Source of the DNA: Porphyromonadaceae bacterium UBA7207
GTDB lineage: Bacteria; Bacteroidota; Bacteroidia; Bacteroidales; Muribaculaceae
Length of the DNA: 64,000 nucleotides
Assembly: GCA_002490635.1 (NCBI GenBank)
Contig: DKUJ01000023.1
Location: forward strand, 5,947 to 69,946
Reading direction: 5' to 3'
In this document: in pieces, positions 7,602 to 16,628 of the stretch
How the letters are laid out: every line of letters starts with the position of its first letter
Numbering within the stretch: position 1 is the first letter of the stretch
Notes under the pieces: generated by a model
Told to the model about the DNA's origin: nothing
The model's input: only the letters and a program-made list of their open reading frames with translations
Databases searched by the model: none
Position numbers and translations under genes: made by a program

Positions 7602-8514
7602 TCTTGTGAGTGTTGTTCGCGCGTGGGTGCGCGAGTTGGTAATTGAGTTGTAGGTCGCGGTAGGAAAGGTGGGTGTACCTTTGTGTCGTAGTCAGGCTCT
7701 TATGGCCGAGGAGTTCCTGAACGGCCCGCAGATCGGCGCCGTTGTTCAGCATATCGGTGGCGAACGAGTGTCGCAGGACATGAGGCGACAGCCTTTTGCT
7801 TTTCACTTTCGTGCCCTGGAGATACTGTTTCACTGTTCGGTAGACCAGTTGGTAATAGACGGGTTGGCCGTCGGGTCGGACAAGGAATGCTTCCGCCCGG
7901 GAACATTGCTGTCGGCGCACCTGACGGTAGTGTTCTATGAGTGTCGCCAGTTCCGGTCCGAAAGGCACCAGTCTGTCTTTATTACGCTTTCCATGCACTT
8001 TTAGTTCACACCTGGAGGTATCGACATCGGTATCCGCCATTCCCATGAGTTCGGCAGCGCGGATGCCTGTTGTGTACAGCATGGTCACCATGAGGCAGTC
8101 GCGTACTGTTTCAAAATCGGCCGACGACATGGCAATGGCCACAAGAGAGTCGAAAGTGCGGGTGCTTTCGTCGATGGTCAGGAAATGCGGCAGATTCTGC
8201 GGAATGCGTGGTGTGACCATGTCGGCCGCAGGGTTTGAGGTGAATCCTTGCTTGCGGCACAGATAGCCGAAAAATGCCCGCAGGCTCTGTATTTTGCGGA
8301 CTATCGTGGCCGTGGAAATATTGCGTTCGGCCAGCGTGGCCGCCCAGGTGCGGATATCAACTGTGCTGATGCCTTCGGGCCTGTCGTCGGCATGGCCGAG
8401 AGGTCCGGTGATGAAACTGCGGAATTCCTCTACGTCGCGGCGGTAGGCGGCAACCGTGTGCGGCGAGCGGGCCTGTTCGGCAATAAGATAATTGTAGAAC
8501 GAGTTGTATGGCAT
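7591..8514 (-). CDS. Tyrosine recombinase, XerC/XerD type
   Basis: A 307-residue site-specific recombinase with an N-terminal SAM-like core-binding domain and a C-terminal catalytic domain. The catalytic set is visible: Arg in TGIRAAEL, Lys in HGKRNKDR, His-x-x-Arg in HVLRHSF, His in GHKSLTTTQ and the nucleophile Tyr in RYTH. It is likely one of the chromosome-dimer resolution pair; whether XerC or XerD cannot be told here. I start at the ATG 8514 (MPYNSFYNYL), which matches the family's N terminus; the frame extends upstream only to a TTG at 8577. Its 3' end overlaps hpf. There are no signs of a mobile element around it. Confidence 0.92.
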   Translation of the reverse strand: MPYNSFYNYLIAEQARSPHTVAAYRRDVEEFRSFITGPLGHADDRPEGISTVDIRTWAATLAERNISTATIVRKIQSLRAFFGYLCRKQGFTSNPAADMVTPRIPQNLPHFLTIDESTRTFDSLVAIAMSSADFETVRDCLMVTMLYTTGIRAAELMGMADTDVDTSRCELKVHGKRNKDRLVPFGPELATLIEHYRQVRRQQCSRAEAFLVRPDGQPVYYQLVYRTVKQYLQGTKVKSKRLSPHVLRHSFATDMLNNGADLRAVQELLGHKSLTTTQRYTHLSYRDLQLNYQLAHPRANNTHKNGS

Positions 8515-8595
8515 CGGCAGTGATTCCGGCTGATAGCCGGATGCCACGAATTTAGCTACAAATCGCCGGTTCTGCAAATATTTTGTGTAAAAATT

Positions 8596-8642
8596 ATAAA
8601 AAACGCAGGCATACGGACTTAAATGCCGTCTGCCTGCGTTTT
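8596..8642 (-). terminator. Terminator of tig
   Basis: An 11-bp perfect stem (8601-8611 with 8631-8641) with an additional inner 4-bp stem follows the tig stop on the minus strand and ends in a T tract (the A run at 8596-8603 on the plus strand). Confidence 0.9.
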
Positions 8643-8659
8643 CCTGTATGTCAGTCGCC

Positions 8660-10069
8660 TTACTGCTGGGCTTCTTCCTCGGCGGCCACTTCGGCGCCGG
8701 TGGCGTTGTTGAGTGCAGCCACGATGGTGCGGAACTCGTCGATGCTTACTGTTTTCTCGTTGAGTTTTATTGCATTGTGGATTGCAGTGAAGAGCTTGGC
8801 GGTGAATGCCTCATGTGCGAGACGGCGACGCTGGTCTTTGTCCTTGAGCATGTTGTCGGCGTAGTAGTCGGCCATCTGCTCGGCCATCTGGCCCATACCG
8901 TATTCGTTGAGCTGCTGGATGGCGAATACGCGGGCGAATGCCTTGAGGTCGTCTTCGTTCACCTTGATGTCCATTACATGGGCAGCCTTGTTCTCTATCA
9001 TTTCCCACTTGATGCCGGGAATCTGCATGCGGAGGGTTTCGTCCACATTCTCTTCTGTGATGTTCTTGTCGGAGAGCATCATGAAGCGGCGCAGGAATTT
9101 TTCGGGGAGTTCCATGGAGGTGCCGTAGGTTTCCATGAGGTAATCCTCGGCAGTGCGCACGAAGAGCTGGCGGCTGTTGGGCTGCAGGGCGCGTTCAATC
9201 ATGGAGCGCACCTGCTGGCGGTATTCCTCTTCGTTGTGTACGGTGTCGGGACCGAACACTTTGTCGTAGAACTCCTGGTTCTGTTCGGCGGGCTTGTGCA
9301 CGATGAATTCGGCGATGCTCATCTCGAAGTTGCAGCGGGCCTCTTCTACGCGGTCGCGGTCGATGTGGAGCATGGATGCCACTTCGGCTTCGTTGCCGTC
9401 GCAGGTGTCGAAGGGGTTGAACACAACCTTGTCGCCCACCTTGGTGCCTTCGAATTTGGCGGCTACCTCAGCGTTCTTGAACATGAAGGGTGCCACGATG
9501 CCATCGGTAACCTGAATCGCCTTCTCGTCGGAACGTACATTGCCTTCGGCGTCGAGCTGCATGATGGAACCTTTCACAAGTGCGCGCTCGGCATATTCCT
9601 GAGCGGGTTCCTGCGAGCCTGCCTGGTTGCGGAGGTTGGCTTCCTGCTCGTCGATCATCTCATCGCTCACGGCGATGTTGTAGAAGTCGAGTTCGACGCT
9701 CTGGTCGAACACCATGTTCAGCTCGGGAGCGAGGCCGATTTCGTAGGCGAAGGCAACATCGTCGTCGTCGAGGTTGAAGTTGTGGCCTTCGGCGGGGATG
9801 GGCTGGCCGAGGATATCGAGTTTGTTGTCTTCGATATATTTGAGAACAGCGTCGATGGCGAGGTCGTTGAGCACTTTCACCTTCACGTCGGTGCCGAAGC
9901 GCTTGCGCAGCTGGTTGATGTCGATATGGCCTTTGCGGAAGCCGGGAATATCTTTGGTTTTGCCGATGTTTTTGAGCTCTTTGGTCACTTTGTCGGCGTA
10001 GTCGGCCGGAGTGAGTTCTACTTTGATCACGGCTTCGAGATTGCCGGTTTTGTCGTAGCTAACGTTCAT
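8660..10069 (-). CDS. tig: Trigger factor, ribosome-associated chaperone
   Basis: A 469-residue protein with the usual three regions: an N-terminal ribosome-binding domain with the signature PGFRKGHID near residues 40-50 (family GFRxGKxP, here altered at the end), a middle peptidyl-prolyl isomerase-like region, and a long helical C-terminal domain ending in Ala/Glu-rich residues. Trigger factor meets nascent chains at the exit tunnel. The PPIase region is poorly conserved, as is common in Bacteroidota. The gene is monocistronic, with its own promoter at 10118-10148 and terminator at 8596-8642. Confidence 0.93.
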   Translation of the reverse strand: MNVSYDKTGNLEAVIKVELTPADYADKVTKELKNIGKTKDIPGFRKGHIDINQLRKRFGTDVKVKVLNDLAIDAVLKYIEDNKLDILGQPIPAEGHNFNLDDDDVAFAYEIGLAPELNMVFDQSVELDFYNIAVSDEMIDEQEANLRNQAGSQEPAQEYAERALVKGSIMQLDAEGNVRSDEKAIQVTDGIVAPFMFKNAEVAAKFEGTKVGDKVVFNPFDTCDGNEAEVASMLHIDRDRVEEARCNFEMSIAEFIVHKPAEQNQEFYDKVFGPDTVHNEEEYRQQVRSMIERALQPNSRQLFVRTAEDYLMETYGTSMELPEKFLRRFMMLSDKNITEENVDETLRMQIPGIKWEMIENKAAHVMDIKVNEDDLKAFARVFAIQQLNEYGMGQMAEQMADYYADNMLKDKDQRRRLAHEAFTAKLFTAIHNAIKLNEKTVSIDEFRTIVAALNNATGAEVAAEEEAQQ

Positions 10070-10117
10070 GTTTTATGATTTTTTTCTTTGTATTTCCTGT
10101 TGTAGTGCAAAACGGCA

Positions 10118-10148
10118 CAAAGTTACAATTTTTTCCGCGAATAATCAA
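10118..10148 (-). promoter_or_regulatory. Bacteroidota-type promoter for tig
   Basis: On the minus strand TTG (10148-10146), 20 bases, then TAACTTTG (10125-10118). The predicted start leaves about 45 bases of leader before the tig ATG. Confidence 0.7.
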
Positions 10149-10195
10149 TTGCCGCATCCAGTGCCGCCAACACTGGATTGTGCCGGCAGGGGCTG

Positions 10196-11044
10196 TCAGC
10201 GCTTGAAGAGTGCGTCGGCTTTGGCTTTCGGGAAACCGAGGCTCACGGCCTGGCGCGCGTCGCGGCGAGCTTCGGCGGTGCGGAACAGGTCGCGGTTCAG
10301 CCACGCCCGGTAGTAGTACAGCTCGGGGTCGTCGGGGAATTGTGCGAACGCTTTGCCGAGGGTTTCGGAGGCATCGGAGAGTTTTCCGTTGGCCAGATAG
10401 CATCCGGCCAGTGTTGCGAAGTATTCTGCGGCGGGTTCGTTTTCGGTAAGCCGCAGCAGATATGGGATGGCCTGGGACTCGCGACCGGTGCGCACGTAGA
10501 GTGCCGACAGCGCACGTGCGGTGTCGTCGGACATCGGAAGGCTGTCGCGGATTACTGTGAAATCGGCCTCGGCTATATCGGCGTGGCCGCTGTAGAGGGC
10601 GAGCATGCCATGGTAGTACCGTGCGTCGCAGTCCAGCGAGTCGCGGCTCAGGATTATGCCGAAGTCGTCGTAGGCCTGCCTGTCGCGACCCATTTTCAGC
10701 AGCAGGCGGGCGCGGTTGGATCTCGCGGTGGTCAGTGCCGGCGACAGCCGCAGAGCTTCGTCAAGAGTGGACAGGGCCAGCGAGTCGCGCCCGGCGTAGG
10801 CATACACCATGCCGAGATTGGAGAGCAGAAGACTGTTGTCGGGGCAGTCGGGACATATTCCGATTGCTTCGAGCAGCCGGGCGGCGGCATCGTCGTAGCG
10901 TTCTTCGGCCACAGCCTGGTCGGCCTGTCCAGCAAGGAGGAAGCGCGGGTTTTCCTCATCGTCGGGCACGGGAGTGGCGGCATGTGCCCCGGGGAGCGAC
11001 AGAAGCACCAGAAGAAGGGCGAGCGCTGTCGACAGGAATCTCAT
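10196..11044 (-). CDS. Exported tetratricopeptide-repeat protein
   Basis: A 282-residue protein with a signal peptide (residues 1-22, ending AHAA) and about six TPR-like helical pairs, recognisable by repeated G-x-x-Y-x-x-A and A-x-P patterns (for example LSNLGMVYAYAGRDSLALSTLDEAL). It probably acts as a periplasmic scaffold; no enzymatic motif is seen. Its ATG overlaps the lgt stop by 4 bases, making it the last gene of the MFS-AGCS-lgt operon. Function unknown. Confidence 0.8.
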   Translation of the reverse strand: MRFLSTALALLLVLLSLPGAHAATPVPDDEENPRFLLAGQADQAVAEERYDDAAARLLEAIGICPDCPDNSLLLSNLGMVYAYAGRDSLALSTLDEALRLSPALTTARSNRARLLLKMGRDRQAYDDFGIILSRDSLDCDARYYHGMLALYSGHADIAEADFTVIRDSLPMSDDTARALSALYVRTGRESQAIPYLLRLTENEPAAEYFATLAGCYLANGKLSDASETLGKAFAQFPDDPELYYYRAWLNRDLFRTAEARRDARQAVSLGFPKAKADALFKR

Positions 11045-11892
11045 CGTTTCTGCGCCGGAGCGAAGGCGTTGGGGTATTCAATATGCAGGCTGGGACGGCG
11101 GAAAGCACGTATTATCAGGTAGATGCCCAGCAGGACAAAGGGTATGCTGAGCAGCTGGCCCATGTTGAGGGTCATGGTGGCCTCGAATGCCTCCTGGTCG
11201 TTCTTGATGAATTCAATAAGGAAGCGGCTCAGGAAAGTGCCGATCAGGAAAGTACCGAACAGAAGTCCCGGGCGTTCGCCGGAATTTCGCCGCCAGTACA
11301 TCCACATCATCAGGCCGAACAATGCGAAGTAGCACAGTGCCTCGTAGATTTGTGTGGGGTGGCAGGCTGCAGGAGCGAACATTGTCTGCCATTCCGGTGA
11401 GTTCACGAAGCGGAAGCCCCAAGGCAGAGTGGTGGCGTGGCCGAAAATCTCGCTGTTCATGAGGTTGCCTATCCTGATAAGGCCACCGACAAGGGCTATG
11501 GCCACAGTAAGGCGGTCGAATGTCCACAGCGGACTGCGTTTTGTAACAAGTATGGAAAATAGGATAACGGCGATTATGATGCCTATGGCGCCGCCGTGGC
11601 TGGCAAGGCCGCCCTCCCAGGTGGCAAGGATTTTCCATGGATGGGCGCTGTAGTAATCCCAGGCGTAAAAGAACACGTGCCCCAGGCGGGCACCGACAAT
11701 AGTGGCTACGCCTACATAGATCAGAAGGATGCCAAGCCAGCGTTCGGGTGCGCCCTCGCGCTTGAACATCTTTGCTACAATGTTGAAACCTACCCAGAAT
11801 CCGATGGCGAACATCAACCCGTACCAGCGTATGGTAACGAAGCTGTCGATTATCACAGGGTCGGCGGTCCAGGTTATATACTGAGAAATCAT
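11041..11892 (-). CDS. lgt: Prolipoprotein diacylglyceryl transferase
   Basis: A 283-residue inner-membrane enzyme with about seven membrane segments that transfers diacylglycerol from phosphatidylglycerol to the lipobox cysteine of prolipoproteins. The family signature appears as GGLIRIGNLMNSEIFG, with the arginine and asparagines in place, and the HPTQIYEAL motif follows. The N terminus has the conserved IRWYGLMFAIGF segment. It overlaps the upstream transporter by 4 bases and the TPR gene by 4 bases. Several lipoproteins in this window (TamL, BamD, Wza-like, DUF5715) would be its substrates. Confidence 0.95.
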   Translation of the reverse strand: MISQYITWTADPVIIDSFVTIRWYGLMFAIGFWVGFNIVAKMFKREGAPERWLGILLIYVGVATIVGARLGHVFFYAWDYYSAHPWKILATWEGGLASHGGAIGIIIAVILFSILVTKRSPLWTFDRLTVAIALVGGLIRIGNLMNSEIFGHATTLPWGFRFVNSPEWQTMFAPAACHPTQIYEALCYFALFGLMMWMYWRRNSGERPGLLFGTFLIGTFLSRFLIEFIKNDQEAFEATMTLNMGQLLSIPFVLLGIYLIIRAFRRPSLHIEYPNAFAPAQKR

Positions 11893-13295
11893 TTGTCGGA
11901 CTGTTTTTTGTTGAAATATTCAGAAGTAGCCTTGCGGACCTTGCCGCTGAGCAGCAGCACGGCTATCATGGTGGGAAGAGCCATAAGCGCGTAGAAAAGG
12001 TCGCAGGCGGCGACAGCGGCATCGATGGGCACGATTGCGAACACTATCAGCGAGGCCAGAAACACGTAGGCATACAGCTTGCCGCGCCGTGTGCCGAACA
12101 GATAGTTCGCGCAGGTGGTTCCGTAGAATGAATAGGAGAACATCGACGACATTGCAAAGCACACCACCACGAAGAGCAACAGCCAGTGGCCTCCGGGAAT
12201 GCCTCGTGAAAAGGCTGTCATGGCTATCGACAGGCCCTGTATTCCTTCCGAAGAACCGACCTCGGGCACGCACAGAAGGATGGCAAGGGCAGTGAGTGTG
12301 CACACCAGTCCGCTGTCGATGCTCGGCCCGAGCATGGCTATGAGGCCTTCGCGGACAGGCTGGTCGTTTCTGGAGGCGCCGTGCATTATCGAGGCCGTGC
12401 CTATGCCGGCATCGTTGACAAGTGCCGCACGCCGTGCGCCGATAAGGGCTATGCCGGCCAGGGCGCCGATGCCTGCGCGTAGATTGAATGCCTCGCTGAA
12501 TATGCGGCCGAATACCGCCGGCACGTCGCCGAGATTCGACAGAATGATATACAGCACCATCAGGAAGTACAGCCCTACCATGAAGGGAACCATCACCGAA
12601 GCCACACGGGCTATGCGTCTGATGCCGCCAAGAATCACCACGGCCACCACGGCGGCGATGCCGCATCCGAAAAGCAGGCGCAGGGTGTGTTCGTTGTCAA
12701 GCCCTGTGAATCCGCCAAGTGAGCCGAGGAATCCGCTGCCGGATATTCCTTCGGGTGTGGAGAAATTGGTCATGAAGGCCTCTGTGAGCTGGTTGGCGTT
12801 CATTATGCACAGGGTGCCGAACATGCCGGCGATGGCGAAGAATCTGGCCATCGGGGTCCAGCGCTTTCCGAGACCTTGTTCGATTATGTGCATGGGGCCG
12901 CCTTGCGGATTGCCTTTGTCGTCGCGGCCTTTGTACATGATGGCCAGCACACCTTCGTGGTATTTGGTGGCCATGCCCACGAGTGCGCTCACCCACATCC
13001 AGAATATCGCTCCAGGGCCGCCCATCACCAGGGCGATGGCCACGCCGGCGATATTGCCGAGGCCAACAGTGGCGGCAACCACGCCCGCCAGGGCCTGCAC
13101 CGACGAAATCTGGCCTCCACCCTTATGCTCGGGTTTGCGGCGTAGTTCGGCCAGGGCGGCCGGCAGCCTACGCAGGCTCACCGCACCCGAGCGCAGGAAC
13201 AGGTAAAGACCTCCGCCGATGAGCAGGAAGAACAGCGGGTAGCCGCAGAGAATCTCCGAGGCCTGGATCAGAAGTGTTTCGAGTCTGTCGAGCAC
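11889..13295 (-). CDS. Sodium:alanine symporter (AGCS) family transporter
   Basis: A 468-residue membrane protein with about ten to eleven hydrophobic segments. The AGCS signature is seen as GVVAATVGLGNIAGVAIALVMGGPGAIFWMW, followed by the KYHEGVLAI and NPQGGPMHI motifs and the GRRAALVNDAGIGTASIMH segment. It should import alanine or a related small amino acid with sodium. Translation appears to start at a GTG 8 bases after the MFS stop, and its end overlaps lgt by 4 bases, so expression is coupled. Confidence 0.92.
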   Translation of the reverse strand: MLDRLETLLIQASEILCGYPLFFLLIGGGLYLFLRSGAVSLRRLPAALAELRRKPEHKGGGQISSVQALAGVVAATVGLGNIAGVAIALVMGGPGAIFWMWVSALVGMATKYHEGVLAIMYKGRDDKGNPQGGPMHIIEQGLGKRWTPMARFFAIAGMFGTLCIMNANQLTEAFMTNFSTPEGISGSGFLGSLGGFTGLDNEHTLRLLFGCGIAAVVAVVILGGIRRIARVASVMVPFMVGLYFLMVLYIILSNLGDVPAVFGRIFSEAFNLRAGIGALAGIALIGARRAALVNDAGIGTASIMHGASRNDQPVREGLIAMLGPSIDSGLVCTLTALAILLCVPEVGSSEGIQGLSIAMTAFSRGIPGGHWLLLFVVVCFAMSSMFSYSFYGTTCANYLFGTRRGKLYAYVFLASLIVFAIVPIDAAVAACDLFYALMALPTMIAVLLLSGKVRKATSEYFNKKQSDK

Positions 13296-13303
13296 GTAGG
13301 GAG

Positions 13304-15013
13304 TCAGATTTCCTGTCCTTCGATTTCGGCTTCCTCAACAGCGGTGCCGGTCACATTGGGGGCTTCAAGGCCAAGGTGCTTCTTGCGGTCGATGGCTTTG
13401 AGGGCCAGGCCGATGAGGAGGGCAGCCACACCGAGGCATGCGAGCATGAGCAGCGGAGCGGTGTAGTTGTAGCTCACCGCGGCCACTTCCTCGGTCATTG
13501 TGCCGTCGGCGAGGGCTGCTGAAATTTCAGGATTGCTCGAAGTGAGCACTTTGCCGATAAGCATGGGGAACAGCCAGAGACCGATGTTCTGAATCCAGAA
13601 TATGAGAGCATAGGCCGAGCCTATGATTTTTGCATCCACCAGTTTGGGCACGCTCGGCCACAGCGAGGCGGGAACCAGCGAGAACGATGCTCCCAGCACA
13701 AGAATTGTGGCGTAGGCCACGCATACACCACCGATGGGGCTGCCCTTGAACATCGGAAGGATGTAAGCGAAAGTGAGGTGGCAGGCTATCAGCAGCAGCG
13801 AGCCGATCACCAGCATGCTGGCGGCCTTGCCTTTGTAGTCCACGAATTTGCCGAGGATGGGTGTGATGCCTACCGCCAGAAGGGGGAACACGGCGAAGAT
13901 GGCTGCGGCCGACTGGCGCATGTAGCCCATATAGCAGTAGCCCACAAGCGACACTATGGCCACAGTAAGGAATGTGAAACGCAGTGCCTTGACCTTGCTG
14001 AAGTTGCTGGCGAAAGCGAAGCCGGCAACGAGAATCATCACTATATACTGGAGCACGGTCACTGTCTCTCCTGCCCAGAAGGAGTCGGCGGCGGGAAGTG
14101 TGAGAGTGAGGTTACACTGCAACATGTTCACCGCATATTTCTGGAAGGGGAAGATAGCCGAGTAATACAGCACGCAAAGCAGTGCCACAAGCCAGAAGCC
14201 TGCGCTGCTGAGAATCTTGCCGAGGTCGCGCAGGCGGAAGGGATCGTCTTTCTCTTCTGCTGCATGAGTCTGGCTGTCGAGTTTGCGGTCCATGAAGAAA
14301 TATACTATGAACATCATCAGGGCGATGAGCAGCAGCAGCACACCGAAGGCTACGGAGCGCGATACCTGGATGTCGCCGCCCATGGATGCGAACATGGGCG
14401 AGAAAATCATGCTTGTGGCAAGTCCCAGACGGGCAAGGGCCATCTCCGAGCCCATAGCGAGAGCCATCTCGCGGCCCTTGAACCACTTGACGATGCCTCG
14501 GCTGACGGTGATGCCGGCCATTTCCACACCGCAGCCGAAAACCATGAAGCCTATGGCCGAGAATTTGGCGGATGCGGGCATGCCTTCATAGAAAGGCGAG
14601 ATGCCGAGTTCGTCGAAGCCGGGAATATAGTTAAGGTGATTGTCGAACCATACTTTAAGTCCGCTGGCCTCGAAAGTGTCGGTAAGGGCATACCAGTTCA
14701 CTGTGGCGCCGACAAGCATCACAGCACCCGAGAGCACTGCTGTGAAACGCACCCCCATCTTATCCAGAATGATTCCTGCGAAAATCAGGAAGAATATGAA
14801 TACGTTGAGGAATGTTTCGGCTCCCTGCATGGTGCCGAAGGCTGTGGAGTCCCAGCCTCGGGTGGTCTGAAGCAAATCCTTGATAGGCGACAGGATGTCC
14901 ATGAAAATATAGGAGCAGAACATCGCCAGCGACAGCAGTGCCAGCGCCGTCCATCTTGCCCAGGCTTTGTCGTTGAGAGCCCCGGAGGCACCAGGTTTTG
15001 TGGTAGTGGTCAT
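13304..15013 (-). CDS. Major facilitator superfamily transporter, substrate unknown
   Basis: A 569-residue permease, longer than the usual 400-450 because of extended loops between the first segments (residues about 100-145) and a charged C-terminal tail. It has roughly twelve hydrophobic segments; the loop 2-3 region reads IILDKMGVRFTAVLSG, a form of the MFS G-x-x-x-D-R/K motif, repeated in the second half as ILGKFVDYKGK. No substrate-specific motif is recognised. First gene of the MFS-AGCS-lgt-TPR operon. A TACTTTTG element on the minus strand at 15081-15074 may be its promoter. Confidence 0.85.
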   Translation of the reverse strand: MTTTTKPGASGALNDKAWARWTALALLSLAMFCSYIFMDILSPIKDLLQTTRGWDSTAFGTMQGAETFLNVFIFFLIFAGIILDKMGVRFTAVLSGAVMLVGATVNWYALTDTFEASGLKVWFDNHLNYIPGFDELGISPFYEGMPASAKFSAIGFMVFGCGVEMAGITVSRGIVKWFKGREMALAMGSEMALARLGLATSMIFSPMFASMGGDIQVSRSVAFGVLLLLIALMMFIVYFFMDRKLDSQTHAAEEKDDPFRLRDLGKILSSAGFWLVALLCVLYYSAIFPFQKYAVNMLQCNLTLTLPAADSFWAGETVTVLQYIVMILVAGFAFASNFSKVKALRFTFLTVAIVSLVGYCYMGYMRQSAAAIFAVFPLLAVGITPILGKFVDYKGKAASMLVIGSLLLIACHLTFAYILPMFKGSPIGGVCVAYATILVLGASFSLVPASLWPSVPKLVDAKIIGSAYALIFWIQNIGLWLFPMLIGKVLTSSNPEISAALADGTMTEEVAAVSYNYTAPLLMLACLGVAALLIGLALKAIDRKKHLGLEAPNVTGTAVEEAEIEGQEI

Positions 15014-15094
15014 TGATGGTTGATTTGTAGCGGGTTAGGCCGATAATATGGATTTTACGGCACTTAATGGCAGCAAAAGTACGGAAAAAAGTGC

Positions 15095-15102
15095 TAACTT
15101 TG
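15095..15102 (+). promoter_or_regulatory. -7 element of the AI-2E-family gene
   Basis: TAACTTTG, a full match to TAnnTTTG, ends 6 bases before the ATG at 15109. The transcript would be leaderless or nearly so. No good -33 box is seen. A minus-strand TACTTTTG overlaps this region (15081-15074), so the two promoters face apart. Confidence 0.5.
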
Positions 15103-15108
15103 GCAATC

Positions 15109-16269
15109 ATGACAGACAACAATAATCCGGCGGGTTCCGGCTACGGTGTTCCGCGGCCATTTACCTTCGACCGTGTGGTGCGCATCCTGTTCAGTATTGC
15201 GGCGCTGCTTGCGGCGGTATGGCTTATCGACATTCTCAAATCGGTGCTTCTGCCGTTTCTGATTGCCTGGCTGGTGGCTTACCTGCTGGAGCCGTTCGTG
15301 CAGTACAACAAGCGCTTGCTCAGGGCGCGCGGGCGCTGGCTCCCGATTGTGATGACTCTGTTTGAAACAATCCTGGTGCTGTGTGCCATAGGAGTGTTCA
15401 TTGTCCCCTCGGTTGTCAGGGAAATGCATCAGGTGGCCGATTTCATAGTGCGCTATGCCGATGCCGGTTCCGATATTCCGTTCATCCCGCCGGCAGTGCA
15501 CGCTTTTCTACAGCAGAACATCGACTTCCGGGAAATAGCCGGACTGCTCACACGCGAGGATCTTGGCAATATCGCCGATTTTGCCGGCAGGGTTATCTCG
15601 GGTAGTTTCGGCTTTCTGATGAGCGTCTTCAACTGGTTCATCACATTATTATATATAGTCTTCATAATGCTCGACTATGAAAGACTGTTGCGCGGGGCGA
15701 GGCATCTGGTGCCTCCCAAGTACCGCGACACGTTCTTCAAAATCGGCAGCGACATCAAGTCCAGCATGAACCACTATTTCCGTGGTCAGGCACTGGTGGC
15801 CTTTATAGTGGGCATCCTTTTCTGCATAGGCCTTGCCATTGTGGGGCTGCCTATGGCTGTCGTTATGGGACTTTTCATCGGTTTGCTGAACATGGTGCCG
15901 TATCTGCAACTAATATCGCTGATTCCCACTACGCTGCTCTGTCTGGTGTCGAGCGTCGACACCGGTGTCGACTTCTGGCAGCTGTGGTGGTCGTGTATGG
16001 CTGTCTACATTATTGTGCAGTGCATCCAGGACCTTATTCTCACACCCCGCATCATGGGCAAGGCCATGGGGCTTAATCCGGCTGTCATTCTGCTGTCGCT
16101 GTCGGTATGGGGCACCCTTCTGGGATTCATCGGCCTTATTGTCGCCCTGCCGCTGACCACGCTGCTGCTGTCGTACTACAATATATACATAGAGACGCGC
16201 GACGACGGCGAGAGCAACAACGAGCACGATGCCGACTCAGAGGCATTGGAAAAAATTGTGGAGGATTGA
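15109..16269 (+). CDS. AI-2E/PerM-family transporter
   Basis: A 386-residue membrane protein with about eight hydrophobic segments in the pattern of the family: two near the N terminus (residues 20-60), one near 75-100, an extramembrane helical region, and a C-terminal cluster with the conserved PYLQLISLIPTTLL and LTPRIMGKAMGLNPAVILLSLSVWGTLLGFIGLIVALPLT. Members have been linked to quorum-signal export and sodium/proton exchange, so the substrate is open. I prefer the ATG at 15109 over 15067 because the promoter element lies between them. The charged tail is acidic. Confidence 0.85.
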   Translation: MTDNNNPAGSGYGVPRPFTFDRVVRILFSIAALLAAVWLIDILKSVLLPFLIAWLVAYLLEPFVQYNKRLLRARGRWLPIVMTLFETILVLCAIGVFIVPSVVREMHQVADFIVRYADAGSDIPFIPPAVHAFLQQNIDFREIAGLLTREDLGNIADFAGRVISGSFGFLMSVFNWFITLLYIVFIMLDYERLLRGARHLVPPKYRDTFFKIGSDIKSSMNHYFRGQALVAFIVGILFCIGLAIVGLPMAVVMGLFIGLLNMVPYLQLISLIPTTLLCLVSSVDTGVDFWQLWWSCMAVYIIVQCIQDLILTPRIMGKAMGLNPAVILLSLSVWGTLLGFIGLIVALPLTTLLLSYYNIYIETRDDGESNNEHDADSEALEKIVED

Positions 16270-16282
16270 TTTCGACCGGATT

Positions 16283-16624
16283 CTAATGGCGTTTGTCCAG
16301 TGCTGTGAGTAAATCCATGAGTTGCGAACGGATGGCCTGCAGGCGCCGCACCACAGCATGCCGGCAATCGAGGTCGGCGCGGTTGTTGCGGATATAGTCG
16401 CGGGCGGCATCGATTTTCAGTCCGCGTTCTTTCACCAGAAAACGGATGAGATCCAGCAGCTCCACATCCTTTGGAGTGTACATGCGACGTCGTGTGCCGC
16501 TGCGGTGAACGCGCAACTGGCTGAATTCCTTTTCCCAGAAACGCAATGTCGACGCCGGAAGGTTGAGCAGTTCCGACACATCGGCTATGGTGTAGTATTT
16601 CTTTGTCAGCGACGATGTTTCCAT
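16283..16624 (-). CDS. MerR-family transcriptional regulator
   Basis: A 113-residue protein with a winged helix-turn-helix at the N terminus (YYTIADVSELLNLPASTLRFWEKEF) and the wing YTPKDVELLDLIRFL. It lacks the metal-binding cysteines and long effector domain of classic MerR proteins; the rest is a short helical dimerisation tail. It is 4 bases from the M23 peptidase gene and reads in the same direction, so it may be in one operon with it. Target genes are unknown. Confidence 0.88.
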   Translation of the reverse strand: METSSLTKKYYTIADVSELLNLPASTLRFWEKEFSQLRVHRSGTRRRMYTPKDVELLDLIRFLVKERGLKIDAARDYIRNNRADLDCRHAVVRRLQAIRSQLMDLLTALDKRH

Positions 16625-16628
16625 ACTG

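Noticed and set aside
6216..7646. Long plus-strand open frame opposite the thioredoxin-like and hpf genes
   Set aside because: It crosses two well-supported minus-strand genes and their intergenic hairpin, and its sequence is low-complexity without any family match.
7591..8514. Xer-type recombinase as a sign of an integrated element
   Set aside because: No attachment repeats, transfer or phage genes surround it; it is coupled to hpf among housekeeping genes, as expected of a chromosomal Xer protein.
8648..10078. Long plus-strand open frame opposite tig
   Set aside because: It mirrors tig almost exactly, including its terminator and leader, and reads as an unnatural Val/Gly/Phe/His-rich chain.
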